Below are positions 27,901-38,509 of a stretch of DNA of 64,000 nt, piece by piece. The position numbers and the translations under genes are program-made. The stretch comes from Diphasiastrum complanatum (lineage: Eukaryota; Streptophyta; Lycopodiopsida; Lycopodiales; Lycopodiaceae). Each line of letters starts with the position of its first letter. The stretch's first letter is position 1. The notes under the pieces were generated by a model that did no database searches, was not told the origin of the DNA, and worked only from the letters and a program-made list of their open reading frames with translations. Location of the stretch: positions 38,235,648-38,299,647 of the forward strand of contig CM055103.1 of the NCBI GenBank assembly GCA_029204225.1. The letters run 5' to 3'.

Positions 27901-30900
27901 TGTTTGGAAGCTTGGGCACTACGAGTGGACATGCATCTACGACAAGACGAGTTTATAGGTGGCCCTATTTCGGTGCTTGTTCACAAGAACCACTAGAACT
28001 TGCATTGAGAATGCTGAGGTTTGGTACTCTTCCCATAGAGGAGATGAATCCTTCAGGTGTAGTGAGAATTATTATGGATCTTCCACCACTAGAGACCATA
28101 AGGAACTTTATATCTTTATGGGTCACAACTATATCCTCTTGGATGGATGGTCGACCGTCATTGTAATTGTCTATTAGCTTGATTAGTGTGCATGGATGTG
28201 TCTCCACCCTTATCTTAACATGAGGGGTTAATGCATGTAGTCATGCATGTGTGTGCATTTGCCACAATCTTTCTAGCTTAATTCCAATCAACCTGGTTGA
28301 ATTGGTTGATTTGAAGATTCAGAATCAAGCATCGGCCTTTATAAACTGAGAATTTAGGGTTTAGAAAGTTAGATCTCTTAGTTGACTGTAGATTATAGTC
28401 TATAATTAATAGCAAGTAATGAGTATAAAAATGTACATGTATGATTGATTATCATGTACCAAAGACTTTTACTTACATATTACAAGTACCAATATGATAA
28501 TTGATCAATGGCTATTCAAATCTCAATTTGAAAGTCAAAACCTTTGTGAATGTAGTATATTCCTAGCGTAAAACAAGATTTTGAAATTTTTTCCAAACCC
28601 TCGTCTCTCAATGCCAATTTGGCAAGATGTAAAGTTCATCAAGAGCGATCATTTTGGGACCAACTAAAAGTTGAAATAGTTCTACTAACAAATCCAAAAA
28701 GTGAAGTGGTTGAAAGACCTAAAAAGTGGATATTAAGTGTGGATAAGATGCCAATGGTCAAAAGCAAAAGTGGGAAAAAGAGGAAGTGAGAAAACTCTTA
28801 ACCAATGGAACATTGATCTCACTCTCCTTGGTCTCTCAATGTCAATTTTGGTGAGATGTAAAATCCACCAGGAGCAATCATTGTAGGAAAACTAAAAGTA
28901 AGAAAAGTTTAACTAACAAATCGAATGAAGTAACTGAAAGACCTAAAAAGTAGCATTATGCATATCAGTTATATTTTGAGCAACCTGAAGTGATGAGATG
29001 AGGAATTAGGGATTTCATTTTACTAACTTTCTCTTTAGTGCTACCCTTCACCATGATTAGCTATGCCCTTCACGTTCGGAGAAGCAATAGAAATTGGTAC
29101 ACCGGTCTTTGTACAAATGTGTGACAGTCAAGGTGGACATGTATTTGTACATATGACCTAATCTACTCTTGGTCACGGATGATGTGAGTAGGGCTACTAT
29201 AGCATTTGGTCCATGGATGCTTGAAGACTAGTGGGTGCACTCCGTAAGGTTGAAGATTGCACGTCTTCTTCGTTATGTTTCCCACAATTAGAGCTACAAG
29301 TTATGAAGTACATGTGAACTTTGAAGTGTCAAGTAGTGATAAAAAAACCTATGAAAATTGACATAGAAGTACAAGAAAAGATGAAATTTTGTAAATTAGT
29401 GAAAATTCGAAAATCAGAAAGTGAACTTTTACTTATCAATTAAGAAGTTGTAAAGTGCAGTAGAAGTCCCTTTTTATAGGATGAACAACGATCGAAAGTT
29501 TTCTAGAAAATGATGCAAAAAAGTGCAAACCAAGTGTCAAAAACTTCAAAAACTGGATATCTCAATAACTCTCTATATTGTGATCCAAATGAAGATCTCT
29601 AAAGTCCAATAGAAGCATCTCGTTGTAAGAAATGATTTTAAGCTCTCTACAAAAAGTACAAAAGTAACAACATTGAAAGAAGGGGAATCTCTAGCACCCT
29701 ATTTTTTGCAAGCCAGAAACAAAAGAGGAAAACCAATGGGCATGCAGTAGAGACCAATCTCGAGATTGGATAAAAATGAAAACGTGAGTACTATAGAAAA
29801 AACCAAACCAAAACTAGTGCTTTCTCCCCAAATTAAAACAGTTGATCAAATAAATATCAATTGAAGTCCCCTTAATGAACATGGATCTAAACAATTGAGA
29901 AGCTAGATGCCAATTCCTTTGTGCCACAAAGATGCTCTGATACCATGTTGCAAGCAAAACATCACTCTTCCATAGAGAAGAGAAAAGCTCGTATATGTAT
30001 AATCAACGTCAAATAATGAGGCTCCCCAAGCCTGTTTAGATTGTATGAGGTCTGACTGTTTGTGAGTTACAGCTAGAGCCTTGTATCGATCATCTCATGT
30101 AGCCAAATGACAAGTCGTGCCAAACAGGGGCCCAAGTATTAGGTTTAATTTCAGATAATAAACCAGGGGCCCGGAGCCCAAAGTATTATGAATAAATGGC
30201 CCATAATTGTCTCTCCCCTAAGGAGAAATGTGGCTACCTATTGGGTGCCCTCCAGCAAGCAATCAATTATGAAGAATGGCTCTGATACCATGTAGGAAAT
30301 AGAAGCCTATGGATCCAGGATCTTAACTATTCATTAACACAAAGTATTCTCAAAGAGAAGAGAGAGATGGTTAGCTGACCCTCTTGTAGAAACTTGTGCA
30401 CAGCCAATATGAACAGTAGATTGCTTAACAAAAGTGTGTTTCATACAAATGAATGGCTACATATAAGTAGTCCAAGATGGCTATCTACCTTCATGACTGT
30501 TGGCTGTCCAATAACTTGACTAATGGCTATCTAGCTACCATAAGTTACATAAAATAATTAAGTACCCCAAATAACAAGTTAGGTACTTAATTCACATGTA
30601 TAGGCCCCTAGTGAACCCACGAGTCCCTACAAGTTAGTTTCATACTAACTTGGGCCTAAAATATAAATGACCATGGTTACACAGATCTCGACCTTTTGGG
30701 TCATAGTAACCTATGGCTTCTACATCATTTACATTTATTATTCTAACACTTAACAACCCTGATTGAAAGCATCTCCCAGAAAAATGAACTGCCTTCAAAT
30801 AAGGTCTACAAGTCTTTTTATACCCTTGCTACGCCCAGTTAAGAACAAATTAATAAAGCATCACATAAGATAAATAGTCAAAGATATCAATCTCCAACTA

Positions 30901-33900
30901 AGATCTATATATAATCGTCGGTAATATATATAGGTATGATGCCTCCTTATTGATGACTGATTGAAAGCTTAGCCTTAAAACTAGACTACAGTTAGCTAGA
31001 TAGCATATCTACATTGTGAGACTAATATTTATTACATTGTCCAATTTGTAGTTCTTTCAGTACATTCACTACTCTTTCCAATACTACTCGAGTAGCTGTG
31101 TTTTACAGTGTTCAAAATTGCTTCTACAGTGAGTATCCCAGGCCGGACATTCATATCTTCGGGCGCCCATGCTCAACTAGTTTTCATGTGATTGAAATCA
31201 TATTACATGCTTCAAATTTCAGATTATCTTCTTGGCCCATCTACCTTGAAGACAAATGTGTTTTTGACGCATTTTTAGTGGCTGAAATTTTTCTGTTTTT
31301 GAGCCTAGAAGAAGGTCCTACCATCTGCTCCATTAGCACATTGAGTGCACACCATTTTACCACAAAAGTTTTGGTTGTGGTTTTGGCTTCATTGGAAGCC
31401 TGCATATTAGTTAGTATTCTGTTATTTCAGCAGAATACAGCCACCTATATCTTCTTGTGAATGAGCTATTGCATGTGGTGTATTGCAATCTATTGTGCTC
31501 ATTAATTCAGCTTTGATCTTGCTGATTTTTTAGTAGATTTTGGCCTGGAATTTGTTTCTCCCATCTACTATTAGCTGAATTTTCAGAAATGGCTAAAGAA
31601 TCTGAATCTATAGGTTCTTTGTTCAATGAAGATAGGTTGGATGGAACTAATTTCTCCTTGTGGTGCTACATGATCAAAAACCTCCTTATTGCTAAAGGTT
31701 TGTTTGAAGTTGTGAGTGGTGATGAAGAGAGGCCACCTAGTTTGGAACCTACTACACCGTCAAGAGCTACTTCTTCAACATATGTGGAGGTGTCTTCCGA
31801 AGAACAAAGGAAGTGGGATCGACGTACGCACAAGCACATTCGGTCATAGCGCTATCCGTGAAGAGATCAATCCTACCTCACATTCGATCATGCAAGACTT
31901 CCAAGAGTGCTTGGAAAGTACTTGCCAAGATGTTCCAAGTGAAGAATACGGCGAAAGTGCTTTTTCTACGTAATCAACTCTCAACATTGAAGATGCAAGA
32001 GGGTGATACGCTTTCAAATCACTTAATGAAGATCAAGGATCTTCGTGAAGAGCTTCTTAGCATTGACGAAATTGTCGAGAACTCTCAATTTGTTTCAATT
32101 ACTCTTAATTCACTTCCTCATTCCTATCTTCCATTTGTGTCTACTTTAAGCATATCTCTTAGGGGACAGCAAATCTCCTTTGAAGAGCTTGTTGGCTTAC
32201 TTCTCCAAGAAGAGCAAACAAGGATTAATTTTGGTGAACAAGAAGATCAAGCCTTCTTCACCAAAGGCAAAGGCAAAGGGCAAGTGGAAAGGTAAGCCTT
32301 CTTCTTCCAAGGATCAAAAATCCAAGGAAGGCCAAGATCAAGGATCCAAAAAGAAGGGTAAGTGCCATTATTGTAAAAAGTTTGGGCACCACATAAAGGA
32401 ATGTAGGAAGAAGCTTACTAAGGATAAAGAGAAAGGTATTGATACAAATACAGCCATGATTTCATTAGAACATCAAAAGGAGGATGATTCTTTCAATGGT
32501 GATTTTGCTTTTTGGTTTTTCAGCAGAAAACAACACTACTTCACCTTTGTAGGTTGCTGTTTTTTCTTCCATTGATTGGGTGATTGATAGCGGAGCTACA
32601 TGCCATATGATTCACCATAGAGACGTCTTCACAAAGCTTATGAAAATCAAAGATGGAAGCAAGGTTCAAGGTGTTGACAACACCTCCTATCCAATTGAAG
32701 GCATTGGATCTATACCACTCATTCTTCCCAAAGGAGAAGAAAAGTACATTCGAAATGTACTTATGTTCCTAAGATTAAGAAAAATCTCATTTCGGTCTCT
32801 ACAATCATGAATCAAGGATTGATTGTAGAATTTAAAGAAGAGAAATGTCTTATAAAAGACCCAAATAGATCACTTTTAATTGTTGCTTCGGGAACATTGC
32901 GAGGAGGTTTGTTTTTGTTGGATATATATGAACCTAAAGCTTTGACATCCTTTGGTCTTGTTGCTACTAATTCACATGCATTGGAGTTGGCTAAACTATG
33001 GCATGCGAGGTACGGACACCTCAATTTTGGAAGTTTGAATATGTTGAAGAAATTCAACATGGTGGAAGGCATTTCGGCCAGAGGAGTAAAATGTTGGTTC
33101 TTGTTGATCTTCCACATGGAAAGAAAGCAATTGGCTGTAAATGGGTTTATAAGATCAAGTACAAGTTCGATGGTACTGTTGAAAGGTACAAGGCAAGACT
33201 TGTTGCCAAAGGTTATGCGCAAAAGGAGGGCATTGATTATGAGGAAACTTTTGCACCTACCGCACGAATAACTACCGTAAGGATAGTCACTGCTTTGGCT
33301 GCCCATCATGGTTGGCGTATGCACCAACTTGACATAAAGACAGCCTTCCTCAATGGTGATCTTAATGAGGAAGTTTACCTTCAGCAACCTGCTGGTTTTT
33401 GGTTGCAGGTCAAGAAGACAAAGTGTGTCTTCTCAAGAAGGCTCTCTATGGACTAAAACAAGCCCCAAGGATGTGGTATCAAAAGATACACACATACTTT
33501 TGTGATCGTGGGTTTTCTAACAGTCCTAGTGAATCTACGCTTTATGTCATGCATACATCTGAGTTTACCATCATCATTTTGCTATATGTTAATGATATTA
33601 TCATTACGGATAGTAATGAACAGTATATTGCAGCCTTAAAATTTGATCTTGCTTCAGTTTATGATACATCAGATTTAGGCCAATTGCATTTCTACCTTGG
33701 TCTTGAGTTTTTACAAGGAAAGGCTGGAATCTTCATTACCCAACAGCGGTACATTAAGCAGATTTTGAAGCGTTTCAAAATGGAAGATTGTCAAGCGGTT
33801 GGAAGTCTCATTTACTTATGCAACTCAAGACCAGACATATCTTATAGTGTTTCCTTCATGAGTCAATTCATGCATGCTCCGTTGACATCACATTGGAAAG

Positions 33901-35267
33901 CATTGAAGAGGATCCTTCGATATCTTCAAGGAAGTAAAATACTTGGTCTGTTTTATCCTTCTAGTGATGATGCATGTTTGGTTGGTTTTTGTGACTCGGA
34001 TTGGGGTGGAGATCAAGACACTAGACGCTCTACTAGTGGTCATTGCTTTTTCATTGGAAATTCTGCAGTTTCTTGGTTAAGCAAGAAGCAGCCCACCGTT
34101 GCTACATCCTCAAGTGAAGCAGAATATAGAGCAACGTTTTCAGCCACTACGGAGTGTATATGGCTGAGACAATTACTTGTCGATATGAAGCATGGCCAGC
34201 CCTCGGCTACTCCTATTTACGGATAGTCAAAGTGCTATTGCCATTGCACGAAATCCAGTATTTCATGCAAGAACAAAGCATATCGAGATCCACTAACACT
34301 TTGTTCGGGAGAAGCTTCATAATGGCGACATCACACTTGAATATTGTCCCACGGAGGATAATATTGCAGATGTGTTCACTAAGGCATTGCCTAGAGTTCG
34401 ATTTAAAGCTCTTTGTGAAGCTTTAAATTTAAAGCAACATGCTGATTTTCTTACTTAGTGAATACATGTCATTTCTACATGTCATTTTCATTTAAGGAGG
34501 GTGTTAGAATAATAAATGTAAATGATGTAGAAGCCATAGGTTACTATTACCCAAAAGGTCGAGATCTGTGTAACCATGGTCATTTATATTTTAGGCCCAA
34601 GTTAGTATGAAACTAACTTGTAGGGACTCGTGGGTCCACTAGGGGCCTATACATGTGAATTAAGTACCTAACTTGTTATTTGGGGTACTTAATTATTTTA
34701 TGTAACTTATGGTAGCTAGATAGCCATTAGTCAAGTTATTGGACAGCCAACAGTCATGAAGGTAGATAGCCATCTTGGACTACTTATATGTAGCCATTCA
34801 TTTGTATGAGACACACTTTTGTTAAGCAATCTACTGTTCATATTGGTTGTCCACAAGTTTCTACAAGAGGGTCATCTAACCATCTCTCTCTTCTCTTTGA
34901 GAATACTTTGTGTTAATGAATAGTCTTGATTCTGGATTCTTACATTAAGGTTAGCATAGCTACCTTCAGTCAGAGATAAGGCTTCTCCTTTGGAGAACCT
35001 TAGAATGTCATTATTTGATATCTGATATATCATGGATTACACTTGACTTTTCTTGAAATTTTCTAGGGAGACATTTAGATTGTTTGAAAAGTTTATTTGG
35101 TACTTGAGTTTAAATGGTTCAAATGTTTGGTTGTCTTTAAAAAGATTATTGGTATGGCCTATGACAGATACAGACTAGCATTTGGGACAAGTGAAAAGCT
35201 GCAACTAGGAGCACTGCTTAGCGCCTTCACACATGCACGCAGTTCACTGGTTGCAGCAGCAAAATGA
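15914..35267 (+). CDS. RFC3: Replication factor C subunit 3 (RFC3; human RFC5 type)
   Basis: Small subunit of the clamp loader, an AAA+ ATPase complex that loads PCNA onto primed DNA in the nucleus. Exons: 15914-16124, 16290-16506, 23767-23846, 24077-24236, 25328-25409, 26004-26133, 26302-26365, 26464-26532, 35168-35267. They join in frame to 370 residues, close to the 369 I recall for Arabidopsis RFC3. All introns are GT-AG. Motifs: WVEKYRP in exon 1; Walker A GPPGTGKT (87-94); Walker B VILDEAD (151-157); sensor 1 N185; SRC with the arginine finger (196-198); sensor 2 in GDMRKALN (R243); C-terminal collar ending LVAAAK. The start at 15914 is chosen because it gives [13 protein letters not shown]; upstream in-frame codons lie in the leader. 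Introns 2 (7260 bp) and 8 (8635 bp) are filled with transposon remains. Intron 1 is 165 bp and stop-free. Exon borders were set by protein similarity and splice signals; transcript data would confirm them. Confidence 0.92.
16507..19305. other. RFC3 intron 2, left part, no gene seen
   Basis: AT-rich intron sequence with no recognisable coding or transposon domain. A C16 homopolymer lies at about 18740-18756. Confidence 0.6.
19306..21392. mobile_element. hAT-like transposon remnant bounded by long inverted repeats
   Basis: About 100 bases at 19306-19405 recur in reverse complement at 21291-21392 with close to 90 percent identity (shared core includes TTACTTGCAGACACTGA, GCATCCGGGTTACCCAA and GAGGAACCTTGC). 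Between them a short stretch at 20725-20955 resembles a hAT transposase N-terminal region. The arrangement suggests a non-autonomous or decayed element inside RFC3 intron 2. The exact ends and an 8-bp target duplication could not be fixed. Confidence 0.55.
20725..20955 (+). pseudogene. hAT transposase fragment
   Basis: The frame includes [20 protein letters not shown], then [20 protein letters not shown] and [14 protein letters not shown]. This fits the hAT pattern of an I-R-x-F stretch, PFN, a G-x-S..LR block, LL and a charged helix. It lacks the BED zinc finger, the catalytic residues and the C-terminal dimerisation domain. A GTGAGT right after could be a remnant donor site. Confidence 0.5.
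21945..22190 (+). pseudogene. Ty3/gypsy gag scrap in RFC3 intron 2
   Basis: Across two frames the plus strand gives [11 protein letters not shown], then [19 protein letters not shown], then [20 protein letters not shown], the retrotrans_gag order (EWL, F..H, GPA..WW). Stops and a frame change make it inactive. It has no clear borders. Confidence 0.65.
22300..23766. other. RFC3 intron 2, right part, no gene seen
   Basis: No known domain is recognised. A 60-codon ORF at 22848-23030 has no recognisable similarity. Intron 2 ends with the acceptor ACATGCAG at 23766. Confidence 0.6.
24237..25327. other. RFC3 intron 4
   Basis: GT-AG intron of 1091 bp. A short diverged direct repeat (CATC-CTTTTGAAGTAC at about 24998 and 25085) is the only structure seen. 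Confidence 0.7.
27215..29285. repeat. Two pairs of diverged direct repeats in RFC3 intron 8
   Basis: Pair one is about 27225-27425 and 29090-29285: both contain GGTCTTTGTAC, GTGGACAT, CTACTCTTGG, ATTTGGTCCATG and GGTTGAAGATT or GGCTGAAGATT in the same order. Pair two is about 28605-28735 and 28830-28950: both contain TCTCAATG, CAATTT, GAGATGTAAA or CAAGATGTAAA, GAGCGATCATT or GAGCAATCATT and CTGAAAGACCTAAAAAGT-like text. No coding sequence is recognised. They may be pieces of one old repeat family. Confidence 0.65.
29934..30262 (-). mobile_element. Minus-strand copia LTR with primer-binding site (different family)
   Basis: 29934-29945 is the reverse complement of TGGTATCAGAGC. The minus strand just before it ends GCTTGCAACA, a proper LTR end, so an LTR should run from 29946 rightwards to about 30255-30262. 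Its sequence does not match the LTR pair at 30291 and 34502. No internal coding part was recognised to its left. The outer border is uncertain. Confidence 0.55.
30279..30290 (-). other. copia primer-binding site, inverted
   Basis: Reverse complement of TGGTATCAGAGC, immediately adjoining the end of the inverted LTR at 30291. Confidence 0.85.
30291..30748 (-). repeat. copia 5' LTR in inverted orientation
   Basis: This 458-bp block is the reverse complement of the LTR at 34502-34944 with small differences. On the minus strand it begins TGTTAGAATAATAAATG and ends CCTACA, next to a primer-binding site, so it is a 5' LTR. The next bases (30749-30753, CTTAA) are the inverse of the TTAAG that follows the other LTR. 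Confidence 0.92.
30754..31588. other. Sequence between inverted LTR and gag, no gene seen
   Basis: No domain recognised. If the 5' LTR was inverted after insertion, this stretch is old intron DNA inverted along with it, and a breakpoint should lie just before the gag ATG at 31589. A 120-codon ORF at 31098-31460 has no similarity I recognise. Confidence 0.5.
31589..34458 (+). pseudogene. copia gag-pol, internally deleted and frameshifted
   Basis: Order: gag start [19 protein letters not shown], frame change near 31830 into gag core ([17 protein letters not shown]), frame change near 32270, zinc knuckle [14 protein letters not shown], protease [18 protein letters not shown]-pre-integrase [17 protein letters not shown]. 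Then a deletion near 33075 removes the whole integrase. Reverse transcriptase follows ([34 protein letters not shown], frame change near 33400, [15 protein letters not shown]). The catalytic YVDD is YVND (AAT at 33591-33593). RNase H ([19 protein letters not shown]) and the end ([13 protein letters not shown]) are present after a further shift near 34200. It cannot encode active enzymes. Confidence 0.92.
34502..34944 (+). repeat. copia 3' LTR
   Basis: The 443-bp LTR starts TGTTAGAATAATAAATG right after the polypurine tract AAGGAGGG (34494-34501) and ends TTCTTACA. TTAAG at 34945-34949 follows and matches, inverted, the bases outside the left LTR, as expected of a 5-bp target-site duplication. 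Confidence 0.92.
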
Positions 35268-38200
35268 AGAAGCTTTGTTACAGAAATTGGAGATTATGGT
35301 AAAAATGCTGAAGTCAAAGGACAATCAGCCTGCACATTCAAGTCAGTAGTACAAAAATATAACAATCGCACTAAACTGCTGAAATCAAGTCTTGACATCT
35401 ATAAGGAGCTGGTTTGTTTAGCAGGTTGTTTGATGTCCAAAACCCTTTTTGGATGAGCTTGTACACTGGACGAAGCTCCAGAAAGTGTTTACACATCTCA
35501 CAACAGGAAAGAGTAGATCCAGATCAGGCAAGCAGGAAGACTTCCGTGTACACTCTATAAGCACAGTCGAAGTTGTTAGTGACAGGAGTATTTTTTTTTA
35601 GTACTCAGTGTTTTTGCCAACCTCTGAAGCTTTCATTGTCGAAGTCAGCATTTTTGTGTCTGGGATGTTCTTGCAAGCCGAGTATGAATTTGGAGGTCAA
35701 TAGATGCAGGGCTATCTTCAACTCTGGGCTCTTTTAACAATTGTAATTCTTACAGCCAATGGCTCAAATGATTTCAGATTATCTATTAAAGCCCGTGTTG
35801 TCAAAACTGTGCATGTTGTCTCTGTTATAGGCTGACATGAAATTTCTTTTGGGATTCTATTCAGAGTAGCTGCTGTCTGGTTATTGCACCCCTTTTAATC
35901 TAGTGGAACATTTCTCCAACCAGCTACCTCACTCTTGTTTAGCTCAGAGTCATTACCTAGTACCACTATGACCACTACCTAGTACCACTATGACTTGAAT
36001 ACATATTTTTGACCAGGCTATTCAGCCTATCTGACAGACATGCTTTAAACCTTCACAACATGCATATTCAAAAATGAAAACTCATTGGGACAAACCTTAG
36101 TAGGTTCTCAAAATTTTCCACTTCACAAATTATTGTGTAATCTTCAGATATTTTCTGGTAGGCAGCTTGTTTCATGCTTCTTATATTTTTAACAGATGAT
36201 CGTCCTACAGATTTTGGAAATCAGAAATACTGGAGGAATGCTAGGGCCGGAAGTGGGAAACATCTCATTTGTGTTTTGAAGCAAGTAACATCTGGGATCG
36301 TTAGGTTAGAAGATTAGCACTTTGGTGAGCGGGCAAGTAGGTCTTGTCTAGAAAGAGCATGCATAATTTAACCAGTCCAAGTTTTGTAGTTTTGAGTGAC
36401 ATCAAGTACAATGACAAATTGTCGTCTCAGATATTGGATATTTTTATGAAATGTATCATAAAAGCATTAGTGGCAAGCAACGATGTCAAATTAATTAGCA
36501 GTTTTATAGGTAACTACATTGTACATATATTGTTGCAAGCGATGTTACTGGCAAAAGTTGAACTTTTCAGTTCAAACATGTTACAATTTTTTGAAAGGTC
36601 TTTTATTTATTTTTGGTTTTGAGCCATGGACATATTATTATAGGAGCTAGGGGCCTAAATCTAGGAAAGAACTTGGCAAATGAGTTTCTGAAAGTGAAAA
36701 TATCAATCAATCTACCATGAATCATAGAAGCCATCATCTTCCATGGAAAAGACCTTATAATGACATCATTTTAATCCATAGTAAGCATAAATGCATTGTG
36801 CAAACATTCAGTGAAAACTGACCAATAGCAAGCATGCACCAAAAACAAAATATGTATAAGTTGCATAGAACATTGAAAGAAGTGTTGAGTGCCCATCACA
36901 CAATTGCTTCATAAACAAAAATATAATAGTCTCAACTCTTTGATTGATGTAAGCACATACTGCAGTCACTAAAGTATGATATACCAATGTTTTCAAGATT
37001 GATTTGGAATAAAAATCGAGGATTTGTGTTTTGCGAGTAAATTTTTGTGAGTTGTGAGGTATTTTGAAAAAAAATACTGATCACAGCAATCATTGTATTC
37101 ATGAAGATTTTGCTTGCAGTAAAAAAAGGCTATGACAAAAGAATTCAAACATTCTTAAGGAATTTTGTATGTTCGGAAGGCTGAATTCTGGCTTGAGTGG
37201 AGAAGGTAAACAAAAACAATAAATAAGAGTCAAACGATTACATATATAATATTATTCACCAATTTTTTTGATTTAAGAAAGAATGCCACTCTTCTACACT
37301 TATCAAGTGACAACAAAATATTGTTATCGCCAACGTTTGACGTTTCATTCAAAATTCACATCCTTTGTGGAATCTGGAATTCATATCCAACACCTTATCT
37401 TATCGATATTATTGTTTTGGTGGCAATCTCATAGAACAATTTTGAGAAGCGTGATGGGTTGGTAAATGAATGTGTTTTTTCAAGTATAATTGTATGCACC
37501 ACACATTTTAAGGAATATGCTTTCTATCATGAACAATTAGTATAAGTAATGTGCATGTGGATTGATGTTCAATGGTGTAATAAAAAAATCCCGAATCTCA
37601 ATTTGTACTAAGAACCAAACAAAATTGAATTCTAGACAATATTATGTTCAAATTCATTAGCGTATGTTATATGTACTCCTACGAACATTAACTTCTAGCC
37701 CACGTGTGTGCAAGGCCACATAAGACTCATCAATGATTTTATAGATATTATAAAAAAAAAGTAGGAAAAACAGAAATTCCATTTTTATTTATTTCGAGTG
37801 TTTTTTCGTTGTGGAACTTCCCTTTCCACCTCAATCAGTTTCTTGATTTTTTAAAAATGTTTTCAATATATATATTTTTTTTTTGAAAACTCCCTCTCCA
37901 CTATATCGCCAGTGATGGGGGAGAGTTGACGTGCTTTTAATTTCCCTTCCTACCCCTATGAGCGAGCATTGATGGGAGTGGGAATGGGGCTCCTATTGAA
38001 TTTCACCCATTTGCATTTTGAGATTTTGGAGTTACATAGGAGTTGAGATTTATGGTTCACAAGTTTCATAGGTTACACATATACAAGATATGCTAATTAG
38101 ATTTGAGTTGAATATTTTTATGTATTATCTTTCAAGCGTAAAACATGAATGAAGCAAACTGTGCCCGCCTCAAGGCAATATGAGTCACCGGCCTCACCCA

Positions 38201-38509
38201 TGAACAATGTTTCTACAGGAGAAAAGCCAATAATCAAGCCGTGTCATTAAATTGAAAATTTCACATTGCTGCATGCAAATTTTCGGCTTAGAATGCTATT
38301 TTTTATGCCTTCAAATTGAAAACATTGCAACATCAACTTGTATGCTTCATAATATGAAGCATAGTCTAAAAGAATTGTTTCAATATTGGTAGTATCCTTC
38401 ATTTGTGAAGGATGCGTAATGGGGAAGCACCATAGAGAGAAATTCAAGAAGGGGGGAGCCACTAGAGCGAAGAAGCCACTTGAGCTCATCCATAGTTAAC
38501 TTATGCTGC
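35268..38509. other. RFC3 3' region and intergenic sequence
   Basis: The first few hundred bases after the stop at 35265-35267 should be the 3' UTR of RFC3. I could not fix the poly(A) site. The rest is AT-rich. The ORF at 36344-36622 (92 codons) has no recognisable similarity and no supporting context. Confidence 0.6.

Noticed and set aside
31098-31460. 120-codon ORF before the intronic copia gag
   Set aside because: No copia or other similarity; lies in the stretch inferred to be inverted intron DNA.
36344-36622. 92-codon ORF downstream of RFC3
   Set aside because: No recognised similarity, AT-rich context, no splice or promoter support.
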